The position numbers and the translations under genes were made by a program. From assembly GCA_050180015.1 (NCBI GenBank), contig JBFXEO010000052.1, positions 1 through 14,730 of the forward strand: a DNA stretch of 14,730 nt, written 5' to 3'. The notes under the pieces were generated by a model. It had not been told where the DNA came from. It saw only the letters and a program-made list of their open reading frames with translations, and ran no database searches. The stretch comes from JBFXEO01 sp050180015 (lineage in GTDB: Bacteria; Bacteroidota; Bacteroidia; Bacteroidales; Tenuifilaceae). Shown piece after piece: positions 6,713 to 14,206 of the stretch (positions within the stretch are counted from its first letter, which is position 1; every line of letters starts with the position of its first letter).

Positions 6713-7261
6713 ATGAAAAAGTCTATTGGGGCGGTTACGTTACTTTTAACATCATCCATGCTTTTGATGGGATTCCAAAAAGCGGGAAAGGATGAAAAGA
6801 CTGTAAAACTCGCAGATGTTAGTGCATCATTGGCTGCATTTCAGGGTCAGCCGGGATTCGATTTTGTGGGCGATTCCATAATTTACAGGGTGATTGAAAA
6901 GGACAATTACGATAGGATTTTCAGGGAATCGGCCATGATTTACGCTTCAATTGTTCAGGTTAATGGAACTATTGATGGGATTAATAAAGGTAAAATCCCT
7001 GCCGACGGTGAATTTGCCATAGCAAACGTTGGCTTTGGCGTAAAAGATTTACCCGGCATGAAAGACAGGATTACCAAGCTACAGGCAGAGCTCCAAACCC
7101 TCCAACCCAAAAGTGACTTTAAAGGGTTAGAAATGAAAAAGGCGGCCAAGGCTGCCGATGGCATAAATATGGCAAAAAAGCAGCTTGTTGAATCGATCAA
7201 CCTACTTCCCGATGTAATGGAGAATTTAAGTGAGGTAGCAAAAAAAGTAATCAAGGATTAG
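6713..7261 (+). CDS. Secreted protein of unknown family
   Basis: I do not recognise this 182-residue protein. It begins with a good signal peptide: KK at 2-3, a hydrophobic run from about 7 to 21 (VTLLLTSSMLLMGF), then a polar stretch. There is no Cys at the end of that run, so it is not a lipoprotein; export to the periplasm or beyond is likely. The mature part has a globular-looking segment (about 40-110, with PGFDFVGDSIIYRVIEKD) and a helical, Lys- and Leu-rich C-terminal half (about 113-182) that could form a helical bundle or coiled coil. There are no cysteines or catalytic motifs. It stands alone, divergent from the cpgS-like gene and convergent with an OmpA-family lipoprotein gene, and ends at a good terminator. 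No Shine-Dalgarno is visible. The signal peptide, ordinary composition and terminator make it credible as a real gene. Confidence 0.75.
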   Translation: MKKSIGAVTLLLTSSMLLMGFQKAGKDEKTVKLADVSASLAAFQGQPGFDFVGDSIIYRVIEKDNYDRIFRESAMIYASIVQVNGTIDGINKGKIPADGEFAIANVGFGVKDLPGMKDRITKLQAELQTLQPKSDFKGLEMKKAAKAADGINMAKKQLVESINLLPDVMENLSEVAKKVIKD

Positions 7262-7279
7262 AGTGTTCGTAACAAACTA

Positions 7280-7307
7280 ATAAAACTCCATAAAAATGGG
7301 GTTTTAT
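7280..7307 (+). terminator. Terminator of the secreted-protein gene
   Basis: A 12-bp RNA stem (7280-7291 with 7296-7307, one U-G pair) has an AAAA loop and a TTTT run within its 3' arm, 18 nt after the stop at 7261. The pairing is perfect only in plus-strand RNA (the U-G pair becomes A-C in minus-strand RNA), so it mainly serves this gene. Confidence 0.75.
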
Positions 7308-7361
7308 CTATATGCAATCCATTGAAACTGTTTATTTTTGCTCGAAAGAAACAATAACGCG

Positions 7362-8396
7362 TCAATTGTTCTCGAACAACTTCAGAATTTCATCCATTTT
7401 CGGGGTAAGGATAATTTCTGTTCGACGATTCTTCTGTCGTGCCTCTGGCGTTTTTGCCTTGTCAATTGGTAAAAACTGACTTCGTCCGGCAGCGGTTATC
7501 CGAACGGGGTCGATCTTAGTGCCATTTAGCAGAATTCTTACGATGGTTGTCGCCCGTTTTGCACTCAAATCCCAGTTATCTATCATGTCGCCCGTTCCCC
7601 TGTAAGGAACATCATCGGTATGACCCTCTACCATTATGTTAATATCGGTATTTTGCTCCAGCACAGGAATAAGCTGCTTGAGTGCGGCTGCACCCTTTGT
7701 ACCTATTTCGTACTTCCCCGATTTGAACATTAACTTTTCCTCCAATGAAACATATACTTTCCCGTTTTGCATAGTCACCGATAATCCTTTTCCCTCGAAC
7801 CCAAAAAGAGCATCGGTAACTTTTTTTCTGAGGGCTTGCATGGTAGAATCCTTGCTGTTAAGAACTTTTTCCAGCTCCAACAGGCGGCTATTTCTCTCTT
7901 CGATATCCTTGTTTAAAGCCTCAAGGTTAGCCTGCATTTGGTCTAATCCCAGCTTACGCTGGTAGAGTTTGCGCTCCAACTCTTTAAGCGCATCTTCTTT
8001 TTCCTGCAGCTCTTCCTGTGTTTTTTGAATTTGAACCAGCAACTTACGGGTTTCATCCTTACTGCCCTGCATCACGCCATCCTGAATCTGCTGTAGGTCG
8101 GCATACCGCTCCTTTAGGTTGGCGTGCTCTTCTTTTAGCATACTAAACGCCACTGCCCGGCTGGCACTGTCGGCCGTTAACCTATCGTTGTTTGCCTGCA
8201 ATAAACTACTTTTCGATTCCAGCTCAGAATTTTTAACTGTAATTGCCTCGTTTTCGGTAGTTAGCTTGTCGCGTTCTTCCTCGCATTTAATATTTTTATC
8301 CTGTAATGCCTGAAACTCTTTGGCCGGCACGCAGGCAATCAGCATCAGTAGTCCAATGTAATAAATAGTATTTAGTATGTTAAACTTGGTTGGCAT
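7362..8396 (-). CDS. OmpA-family lipoprotein with long coiled coil
   Basis: A 344-residue outer-membrane-type lipoprotein, read from ATG at 8396. Residues 1-22 are a lipoprotein signal peptide with lipobox LIAC (19-22), so Cys22 should carry the lipid. Residues about 27-195 are a Glu/Lys/Leu-rich coiled coil. The C-terminal OmpA/MotB domain (about 200-335) shows EGHTDDVPY (257-265), NWDLSAKRA (274-282) and NRRTEIIL (323-330); the Asp in HTDD and Arg281 correspond to peptidoglycan-binding residues of OmpA. It probably links the outer membrane to the cell wall. The reading frame stays open to an ATG at 8600, but those 68 codons cross the predicted promoter and would bury the signal peptide, so I reject that start. 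MotB/flagellar roles are unlikely because there is no N-terminal proton-channel helix. Confidence 0.88.
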   Translation of the reverse strand: MPTKFNILNTIYYIGLLMLIACVPAKEFQALQDKNIKCEEERDKLTTENEAITVKNSELESKSSLLQANNDRLTADSASRAVAFSMLKEEHANLKERYADLQQIQDGVMQGSKDETRKLLVQIQKTQEELQEKEDALKELERKLYQRKLGLDQMQANLEALNKDIEERNSRLLELEKVLNSKDSTMQALRKKVTDALFGFEGKGLSVTMQNGKVYVSLEEKLMFKSGKYEIGTKGAAALKQLIPVLEQNTDINIMVEGHTDDVPYRGTGDMIDNWDLSAKRATTIVRILLNGTKIDPVRITAAGRSQFLPIDKAKTPEARQKNRRTEIILTPKMDEILKLFENN

Positions 8397-8648
8397 AGGT
8401 TTTATTCTTTTAAGGTTAAGCAAAGATAAAAAAAAATTTAGAAGAGCGGGCAATTCCTGTTGGCCGGGAATCCTAAAAACCATATAGATTGGCCCCCATG
8501 AAATATTACTAAAAATTATTCCCGGCAAGTTTGATACAAACACTATACTTGTTCTGCCTTTAGCTAAAAGACAAAATCCGAATTCAACTATCCTTTTCAC
8601 TTTCGAAAACTTTTCCTAAATTGTTTTGCCAAATTAAACGCTAATGCT
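8397..8648. other. Divergent control region of lipoprotein and sdh operon
   Basis: Besides the lipoprotein promoter, the region holds a perfect 9-bp inverted repeat, GCCGGGAAT (8463-8471) with ATTCCCGGC (8518-8526), 46 nt apart; a related ATTCC lies at 8453-8457. For the rightward sdh operon the best -7 candidate is TATACTTG (8544-8551, one mismatch). Its expected -33 position falls on the right repeat arm, which reads CCCG rather than TTTG. No coding frame is supported here. Confidence 0.45.
8421..8454 (-). promoter_or_regulatory. Promoter of the OmpA-family lipoprotein gene
   Basis: Minus-strand TATCTTTG (8421-8428) fits TAnnTTTG exactly. The upstream element is weak: ATTG (8451-8454) at 22 nt. 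An A/T run fills part of the spacer. Start is expected near 8414, about 18 nt before the ATG at 8396, which supports that shorter start. Confidence 0.55.
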
Positions 8649-9320
8649 ATGATTGAAATATTCAATTCGTCCATTGGAAAAAAGTTGATAATGAGTATCA
8701 CAGGTCTATTCCTGATGGTATTCCTCCTTGTACACCTGTCTGTAAACCTTATGCTACTGGTCGGCGATGGTGAAGTTTTTAACCATGCGGCTCTCTTTAT
8801 GGCAACTAATCCTGCCATAAAAATTGTGGAACCCTTACTGGCTGCCGGATTTATCTTCCATATATTTTACGCTACCTACATCACGCTAAAAAACAGAAGA
8901 ACCCGCCCCATTGGATACGCCCAAACGTCTAGCAATGGTGTTTCCTCCTGGTCATCAAAGAATATGTACATCCTGGGGGGAATGATTTTGATATTTCTTG
9001 TAATTCACCTCGCTAACTTTTTCTGGAAAATGCGCTTCGGCGAAATGCCAACTATTACTTACCGCGGAGTTGAAATGGACAATGCTTATTCTCTAGTTTC
9101 AGGATTATTCATAGAGTATTGGTGGTACGGCATACTTTACATAGCGGGCGCAATATTGCTTGGGCTTCACCTTAGCCACGGATTTTGGTCAGCATTCCAA
9201 ACCCTTGGTTGGAATGGAACAAAGTGGATTAAACGATTGGAGGTTTTTGCTTATATCTACGCAATCATAATTGCAGTTGGTTTTAGCACAATCCCTCTGT
9301 ATTTCCTTATTTTCAGGTAA
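8649..9320 (+). CDS. sdhC: Succinate dehydrogenase/fumarate reductase cytochrome b subunit
   Basis: The 223-residue membrane anchor of respiratory complex II. It has five hydrophobic helices (about 13-38, 58-80, 105-127, 155-178, 197-221), the single-subunit, two-heme type B anchor known from Bacillus SdhC and Wolinella FrdC. His29, His71, His120 and one of His174/His177 sit where the four heme ligands are expected. It passes electrons between the iron-sulfur subunit and the quinone, probably menaquinone in this phylum. It is first of three genes, 14 nt before the flavoprotein gene. No Shine-Dalgarno precedes the ATG, but the N-terminus (FNSSIGKKLIMSITGL) is standard for the family. The sequence does not say whether the complex mainly oxidises succinate or reduces fumarate. 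Confidence 0.93.
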   Translation: MIEIFNSSIGKKLIMSITGLFLMVFLLVHLSVNLMLLVGDGEVFNHAALFMATNPAIKIVEPLLAAGFIFHIFYATYITLKNRRTRPIGYAQTSSNGVSSWSSKNMYILGGMILIFLVIHLANFFWKMRFGEMPTITYRGVEMDNAYSLVSGLFIEYWWYGILYIAGAILLGLHLSHGFWSAFQTLGWNGTKWIKRLEVFAYIYAIIIAVGFSTIPLYFLIFR

Positions 9321-9334
9321 CCAACAGTAAATAT

Positions 9335-11254
9335 ATGAGTAAGCTTGATGCAAAAATCCCCGAGGGCCCATTGGCCGATAAATGGACAAACCATAAGGCA
9401 AAACTTCGCCTTGTGAACCCCGCAAACCGCAAGAAACTAGACATAATTGTTGTCGGAACTGGATTGTCGGGTTCGTCGGCAGCATCAACTCTGGGCGAGT
9501 TGGGCTACAACGTGAAAGTTTTCTGCTATCAGGACAGCCCGCGTAGAGCACACTCCGTTGCTGCTCAGGGTGGAATAAACGCCGCAAAAAATTACAAGAA
9601 CGATAACGATAGCGTTTATCGTCTTTTCTACGATATGATTAAGGGCGGCGATTACCGCGCCCGCGAGGCAAATGTTTACCGTGCCGCGGAGGTTAGTAAC
9701 TTGGTGATAGACCATTACACTGCGCTCGGAGTTCCATTTGCCAGGGATTACGGTGGATTAATCGATAATCGCTCCTTTGGTGGAGTTCAGGTTTCCCGAA
9801 CTTTCTACGCAAAAGGGCAAACAGGCCAGCAATGTATGATTGGCGCGTATTCGGCACTTTCAAGGCAAATAGGCAAGGGAGCTGTTTCAATGTACCCACG
9901 TCGCGAAATGATGGACTTGGTGGTAATTGATGGTAAGGCACGAGGAATTGTAGCCCGTAACCTCATTACAGGCGAAATTGAACGCCACTCGGCACACGCT
10001 GTTGTGTTGGCCACGGGTGGATATGGAACAATCTACTATCTATCTACATTGGCATTGAATTCAAATGGCTCCGCGGCCTGGAAAGCGTATAAGAAGGGCG
10101 CGTTCTTTGCAAACCCAAGCTTTGTTCAGATACATCCAACCAGTATTCCGGTGCTAAACGACCATCAGTGTAAGTTAACGTTGATGTCGGAATCGCTCCG
10201 TAACGATGGTAGGGTTTGGGTGCCAAAGCAAAAAGGCGATACACGTAAGCCTAGCGATATTCCAGAGGAAGAGAGGGATTACTACTTGGAGCGTCGTTAC
10301 CCGGCATTCGGGAACCTTGTTCCTCGCGATGTTGCTTCGCGCGCCGCAAAGGAGCGTTGCGATGCAGGTTACGGCGTTGGTCCAACGGGATTATCGGTTT
10401 ACCTCGATTTTAAGGATGCTATCAACAAAAAGGGGCGAAATGTTATAGCGGATAATTACGGCAACCTTTTCGATATGTACCATAAAATCACCGGAGAATC
10501 GCCCTATGAAACTCCAATGCGGATTTACCCTGCAGGCCATTACACTATGGGTGGTCTTTGGGTTGATTACAATTTGATGACAACCGTTCCCGGTTTATTC
10601 GCCATTGGCGAAGCCAACTTCTCCGACCATGGTGCTAACCGTCTTGGAGCCAGTTCGCTTATGCAAACCTCGGGCGATGGTTACTTTATACTCCCTTACA
10701 CCATTGCCGATTACTTGGCCGATGAAATTAAAACGCCAAAGATTGCCACAAATCTTCCTCAATTCGACGAGGCAGAGAAAAATGCCCGTGAACGTATTAA
10801 CAAGTTCTTATCGATAAACGGAACTGAAACCGCCACATCGTTCCATAAACGCCTGGGCAAAATTATGTGGGACTACTGCGGTATGGTGCGTAACGAGGAG
10901 GGTTTGAAAAAAGCATTAACACTAATCGATGAGTTGAAGGAAGAGTTCTGGAAAAACCTTAATGTCTCTGGAACCGGAGAGGAGTTGAATCAGGAACTAG
11001 AAAAGGCTGGTAGGGTTGCTGATTTTATGGAACTTGCCAAGCTTTTGGTTTACGACGCCTTAACCCGAAAAGAGAGTTGTGGCGCACATTTCCGCGAGGA
11101 GAGTCAAACCGATACCGGCGAGGCAAAGCGCGACGACGCCAACTTCTCCTACGTTGCTGCCTGGGAATTCTCCGGTGATGGAAACGAACCCCAACTTCAC
11201 AAGGAAGAGCTCAAGTTTGAGTTTGTGAAACTTCAGGAACGTAGCTATAAATAA
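9335..11254 (+). CDS. sdhA: Succinate dehydrogenase/fumarate reductase flavoprotein subunit
   Basis: The 639-residue catalytic subunit that interconverts succinate and fumarate using covalently bound FAD. Visible signatures are the dinucleotide-binding GTGLSG (41-46); HSVAAQGGINA (73-83), whose His73 is the expected covalent FAD attachment site; HPTSIP (267-272); the probable catalytic Arg331 in VPRDVASRA (329-337); GHYTMGG (401-407); and IGEANFSDHGANRLGASS (424-441), with Arg436 as a likely substrate ligand. The length suits the type B enzyme, which is longer than E. coli SdhA. It lies in the membrane-peripheral part of the complex on the cytoplasmic side. It is co-transcribed with sdhC (14-nt gap) and sdhB (30-nt gap). 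Nothing is broken or missing. Confidence 0.97.
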   Translation: MSKLDAKIPEGPLADKWTNHKAKLRLVNPANRKKLDIIVVGTGLSGSSAASTLGELGYNVKVFCYQDSPRRAHSVAAQGGINAAKNYKNDNDSVYRLFYDMIKGGDYRAREANVYRAAEVSNLVIDHYTALGVPFARDYGGLIDNRSFGGVQVSRTFYAKGQTGQQCMIGAYSALSRQIGKGAVSMYPRREMMDLVVIDGKARGIVARNLITGEIERHSAHAVVLATGGYGTIYYLSTLALNSNGSAAWKAYKKGAFFANPSFVQIHPTSIPVLNDHQCKLTLMSESLRNDGRVWVPKQKGDTRKPSDIPEEERDYYLERRYPAFGNLVPRDVASRAAKERCDAGYGVGPTGLSVYLDFKDAINKKGRNVIADNYGNLFDMYHKITGESPYETPMRIYPAGHYTMGGLWVDYNLMTTVPGLFAIGEANFSDHGANRLGASSLMQTSGDGYFILPYTIADYLADEIKTPKIATNLPQFDEAEKNARERINKFLSINGTETATSFHKRLGKIMWDYCGMVRNEEGLKKALTLIDELKEEFWKNLNVSGTGEELNQELEKAGRVADFMELAKLLVYDALTRKESCGAHFREESQTDTGEAKRDDANFSYVAAWEFSGDGNEPQLHKEELKFEFVKLQERSYK

Positions 11255-11284
11255 TCGGTTTATCCACGATAAATCCAATTTGCA

Positions 11285-12028
11285 ATGAACATTAAACTCA
11301 AAATATGGCGACAAAAAAATGCTAAGAGCAAGGGTCGCTTTGAAACATACCAGCTCAACGATGTTGCCTCGGATATGTCGTTCCTCGAAATGCTAGACTA
11401 TCTGAACGGAACGCTTATTAAGGATGGCAAAGAGCCCGTTGCATTCGATCATGATTGTCGCGAGGGCATTTGTGGCTCCTGCGGAATATACATCAACGGT
11501 CGCCCGCACGGAAACGATCACAAAACCACCACCTGCGAGCTGCGAATGCGACTATTCAGGGATGGCGATACCATAACCCTTGAACCCTGGCGTTCAGGAG
11601 CATTCCCCGTTGTTAAGGATTTGGTGGTGGATCGTTCTGCATTCGATAAAATTACCAACGCAGGAGGGTACATCAGCGTTAACGCTGGTGCAGCGCAGGA
11701 TGCCAACGCAATTCCGGTTCCCAAACTTAATGCCGATGTTGCGTTCGATACCGCATCGTGCATCGGATGCGGGGCCTGTGTGGCTGCCTGCAAGAATGCG
11801 TCGGCAATGCTTTTTGTTGCAGCTAAAGTGACCCACCTTGCCCAATTCCCACAGGGAAGAGTTGAGGCCGTGGATAGAGTAAGAAACATGATTGCCAAAA
11901 TGGACGAGTTGGGTTTTGGTGGTTGTACCAACACCCGGGCATGTGAAGCCGAATGCCCCAAAGGAATCACAATTAGCACAATTGCCAAATTAAATCGCGA
12001 ATTTATCGCCGCAACAATAAAGGACTAA
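11285..12028 (+). CDS. sdhB: Succinate dehydrogenase/fumarate reductase iron-sulfur subunit
   Basis: The 247-residue electron-transfer subunit linking the flavoprotein to the heme anchor. All cluster ligands are present. The [2Fe-2S] set is C58, C63, C66 and C84 (CREGICGSCG). The [4Fe-4S] set is C159, C162 and C165 (CIGCGAC) with C224. The [3Fe-4S] set is C169, C214 and C220, in CTNTRACEAECPKGI. The N-terminal half is a ferredoxin-like fold and the C-terminal half is helical. It is the third gene of sdhCAB. No clear hairpin terminator follows the stop, so read-through into the stress-protein gene 66 nt downstream is possible, although that gene has its own -7 element. Confidence 0.97.
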   Translation: MNIKLKIWRQKNAKSKGRFETYQLNDVASDMSFLEMLDYLNGTLIKDGKEPVAFDHDCREGICGSCGIYINGRPHGNDHKTTTCELRMRLFRDGDTITLEPWRSGAFPVVKDLVVDRSAFDKITNAGGYISVNAGAAQDANAIPVPKLNADVAFDTASCIGCGACVAACKNASAMLFVAAKVTHLAQFPQGRVEAVDRVRNMIAKMDELGFGGCTNTRACEAECPKGITISTIAKLNREFIAATIKD

Positions 12029-12075
12029 AATCAACTTAAATTCGATTTCTGATCTTAAAAACATTAATAACTGGA

Positions 12076-12083
12076 TATATTTG
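12076..12083 (+). promoter_or_regulatory. -7 element before the universal stress protein gene
   Basis: TATATTTG matches TAnnTTTG exactly, but no TTTG occurs 19-21 nt upstream. Transcription would start near 12088-12090, only 5-7 nt before the first ATG (12095) and about 15 nt before the second (12104). An alternative factor or activator may be used. Confidence 0.45.
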
Positions 12084-12094
12084 CCCTTTCAAAT

Positions 12095-12991
12095 ATGAAC
12101 ACAATGGATACCAAACAAAATATTCTACTCGTTCCTGTTGACTTTGGAGACCAATACCATTTAGCATTAAATTATGCCAAAGGCCTTGTACAAACAATAA
12201 ACGGACAGATTCATCTATTGCATGTACTCGATATTCGTGATTGGTGGCTCGATGATATTGAACCAGAGAAATTGGTTAACGATGCATTTAATAAACTTCT
12301 GGAGATATCCAACACCCACCAGTTGCCGCAAGGCACTATATTCCGGGTATTTCAAGGGAAACGTCATCGGAAAATAGTTGAGTATGCCAACGATGTGAAT
12401 GCCCGCTACATTTTAATGGCTGATAACTACCCGGGCAACATTGGCGAACAGAAGTTAGGCTCAACCCTGGCAAACGTTATTATCACTGCAAAGCAACCTG
12501 TAATCACCGTTAAAAGTTTGCCTCAGAATGTTTTTAAGAAGATTTTGGTTCCTTTAGACTTAGCTCACGATTGTAATTTGAAGCTGTTTAATTCCATTTC
12601 GTTGGCCCTTCAGTATAATGCCGAACTCAACATAGTTTCAGTTGTTTTTGGCAGTATAGATGAAGAAGACAGCAAAATTCAAGAAAAGATCGACAAACAC
12701 TCCCGGCTGTATAGAGAAAATCACATAAAACATTCGGTTAAGATTCTTCGGAAAGACGAAGATTTTGCCTACAGGGCCATAATTGATTACGCCGGCGAAA
12801 TTGGTTGCGATTCAATTATGATAATGCCCCATAGAGAAAGCGTTGGAATTGATAACTATCTGGGTGCATTTGCCCACCATATTATCAATGAATCGCCAAT
12901 ACCCGTGGTATCACTTAATAATGCTGCGTCGGCAAATACTAAAAGAGGAATAATAAGCAGCATTTTAGATCCGCTGAACTTATTTTCGTAG
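12095..12991 (+). CDS. Tandem-domain universal stress protein (UspA family)
   Basis: A cytoplasmic protein of 298 residues (295 if translation begins at the ATG at 12104) with two consecutive Usp domains. The first covers about 8-139 (NILLVPVDFGDQ, HLLHVLDI, GEQKLGSTLANVI, PVITVK) and the second about 148-274 (KKILVPLDLA, then SIMIMPHRES and PIPVVSL). Usp proteins help cells survive starvation, oxidants or energy stress; some bind ATP. The ATP-binding pattern G-x2-G-x9-G-S/T is incomplete in the first domain (only the GxxxLGST part is similar) and not recognisable in the second, so this may be the non-ATP class. It follows sdhB by 66 nt but has its own -7 element, and tRNA-Gly follows. The specific stress is unknown. 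Confidence 0.9.
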   Translation: MNTMDTKQNILLVPVDFGDQYHLALNYAKGLVQTINGQIHLLHVLDIRDWWLDDIEPEKLVNDAFNKLLEISNTHQLPQGTIFRVFQGKRHRKIVEYANDVNARYILMADNYPGNIGEQKLGSTLANVIITAKQPVITVKSLPQNVFKKILVPLDLAHDCNLKLFNSISLALQYNAELNIVSVVFGSIDEEDSKIQEKIDKHSRLYRENHIKHSVKILRKDEDFAYRAIIDYAGEIGCDSIMIMPHRESVGIDNYLGAFAHHIINESPIPVVSLNNAASANTKRGIISSILDPLNLFS

Positions 12992-12995
12992 TGTT

Positions 12996-13028
12996 ATTGG
13001 TAAACTAATTGGTAAATTACTATTTTTG
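12996..13028 (+). promoter_or_regulatory. Promoter of tRNA-Gly, with 9-nt direct repeat
   Basis: TATTTTTG (13021-13028) is an exact -7 element, identical to that of the tRNA-Gln gene. ATTG (12996-12999) lies 21 nt upstream, one mismatch from TTTG. ATTGGTAAA is repeated directly at 12996-13004 and 13008-13016 (12-nt period) across the upstream element. Confidence 0.7.
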
Positions 13029-13038
13029 CCTTGCAATT

Positions 13039-13111
13039 GCGGGAGTAGCTCAGTTGGTAGAGCATCAGCTTCCCAAGCTGAGGGTCGCGGGTTCGAGCCC
13101 CGTTTCCCGCT
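13039..13111 (+). tRNA. trnG: tRNA-Gly (anticodon CCC)
   Basis: A 73-nt cloverleaf. It has an acceptor stem GCGGGAG/TTCCCGC (last pair G-U), a D arm GCTC...GAGC with AGTTGGTA, an anticodon stem TCAGC/GCTGA around TTCCCAA, a variable loop GGGTC, and a T arm GCGGG/CCCGT around TTCGAGC. Loop positions 3-5 give CCC, which reads GGG (Gly). The discriminator is T and CCA is not encoded. It has its own promoter and a terminator just downstream. Confidence 0.95.
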
Positions 13112-13116
13112 CAAAG

Positions 13117-13144
13117 AGGGTTATCCAGCTCGGATAACCTTTTT
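13117..13144 (+). terminator. Terminator of tRNA-Gly
   Basis: GGTTATCC (13119-13126) pairs perfectly with GGATAACC (13132-13139) across a 5-nt loop; the stem can extend by a G-U and an A-U pair. Five T (13140-13144) follow. It lies 5 nt after the tRNA. Confidence 0.85.
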
Positions 13145-13203
13145 CTGTTACATACCGCCCAACCCCGCTTTGTTTAGAGGGAACCATGGTACGCCTACAT
13201 GGA

Positions 13204-13236
13204 ATATGGGTATTTCGACATGCTCAGCATCCATAT
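13204..13236. repeat. Compound palindrome, possibly REP-like
   Basis: ATATGG (13204-13209) pairs with CCATAT (13231-13236). Directly inside the right arm is a second palindrome, ATGCT-C-AGCAT (13220-13230), with a 10-nt unpaired stretch (13210-13219) on the left only. GCCTAC occurs on either side (13193-13198, 13252-13257). The core TTCGACATGCTCAG resembles a widespread short intergenic repeat that I recall from many genomes, so it may be a decayed REP-type element; only a genome-wide count would show this. Confidence 0.3.
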
Positions 13237-13303
13237 CGTTCAGGTAAAAATGCCTACCAAAACAATACGTCACGTCAAATCTTTAAGTTTCATCATTATA
13301 TCA

Positions 13304-13334
13304 ATAAAGAAAGCCCCAAGAATTTCTTAGGGCT
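13304..13334 (-). terminator. Terminator of the rpsB-tsf operon
   Basis: In minus-strand RNA AGCCCUAAG pairs with CUUGGGGCU (13326-13334 with 13312-13320, one U-G) around a 5-nt loop. UUCUUUAU follows (13304-13311). It lies about 20 nt after the tsf stop. Confidence 0.8.
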
Positions 13335-13355
13335 CAGTTTTTCTTATATGGGAAG

Positions 13356-14183
13356 TTATACGTTCAGCGACACACGCTTAAAGCCGACAACTTTCAGGTC
13401 CTTGTCAACACCCTGTAAGTATTGGCGAATGGTCATCTTGTTGTCTTTTATAAAATCCTGATTCATCAGGGTGCTTTCCTTGTAGAATTTCTGGAGTTTT
13501 CCCTCGGCAATTTTATCGAGCATATTTTCCGGCTTTCCTTCCAGGCGTGCTTGTTCACGGCCAATCTCAAACTCTTTCTGCTTTACATCGGCAGGAACAT
13601 CGTCCTTATCAACAGAAACCGGATTCATGGCAGCAACTTGCATGGCGACATCCTTACCGGCCTGCACATCGATAACCTTGCTAAAGCCAACAATAGTAGC
13701 AAGTTTATTGCCCGGATGGATGTAGGGTACAACCATTGTGGCATCTACCTGATCGTAGTACGATAATTCCACCTTTTCGCCGGTAATTCCGGAAAATTCA
13801 GTAACGTATTCACCAATTTTTCGGCCTTCCAGCTCCAGCTCTTTAAGAGCATCGAGGTTGGCCGGAGCCTTTTCCAATGCTATATCCAGAATTTTTTGGG
13901 TTAAGCCAACAAAATCGGCATTTTTAGCAACAAAATCGGTTTCGCAGTTTAATACTACCATTGCTCCGCGGGTGGCTGTTGCATTTACCTTTGCAAGGCC
14001 AGCACCTTCGCCAGCTTCTCTTCCAGCACGTTTGGTGGCAATGGCTTTACCCCGTTCGCGAATTAGTTCAATGGCTTTTTCGATATCACCTTTAGCCTCA
14101 ACCAGTGCATTTTTACAATCCATCATACCGGCACCAGTCATCTTTCTTAGTTTGGCAACATCAGCAGCTGTTATTTCGGACAT
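13356..14183 (-). CDS. tsf: Elongation factor Ts
   Basis: EF-Ts of 275 residues, the guanine-nucleotide exchange factor that removes GDP from EF-Tu so that it can bind GTP and aminoacyl-tRNA again. The N-terminal UBA-like domain is clear (ITAADVAKLRKMTGAGMMDC, 4-23, and CKNALVEAKGDIEKAIE, 23-39). It is followed by the conserved core motif ETDFVAKN (81-88), which contacts EF-Tu, and the C-terminal subdomains (SYYDQVDATMVVPYIHPGNK, 141-160; MNPVSVDKDDVP, 186-197). Length matches the usual single-copy bacterial protein. It lies 23 nt after rpsB, the standard order, and ends at a good terminator. No Shine-Dalgarno is seen before the ATG at 14183, but the N-terminus matches the family. Confidence 0.97.
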   Translation of the reverse strand: MSEITAADVAKLRKMTGAGMMDCKNALVEAKGDIEKAIELIRERGKAIATKRAGREAGEGAGLAKVNATATRGAMVVLNCETDFVAKNADFVGLTQKILDIALEKAPANLDALKELELEGRKIGEYVTEFSGITGEKVELSYYDQVDATMVVPYIHPGNKLATIVGFSKVIDVQAGKDVAMQVAAMNPVSVDKDDVPADVKQKEFEIGREQARLEGKPENMLDKIAEGKLQKFYKESTLMNQDFIKDNKMTIRQYLQGVDKDLKVVGFKRVSLNV

Positions 14184-14206
14184 TTTATTATCATTTGAGG
14201 TGAATA

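Noticed and set aside
7362..8396. Flagellar stator protein MotB
   Set aside because: It has a lipobox and a long coiled coil instead of the MotB membrane helix, and no MotA gene is adjacent.
8397..8600. N-terminal 68-codon extension of the OmpA-like lipoprotein frame
   Set aside because: It would cross the predicted promoter and place the lipoprotein signal peptide in the middle of the protein.
13026..13247. 73-codon open frame over tRNA-Gly
   Set aside because: It is the translated tRNA gene and its terminator; no protein features.
13039..13260. tRNA-Gly as an integration (att) site
   Set aside because: No repeated copy of the tRNA 3' end, no integrase and no foreign genes nearby; tsf follows directly.
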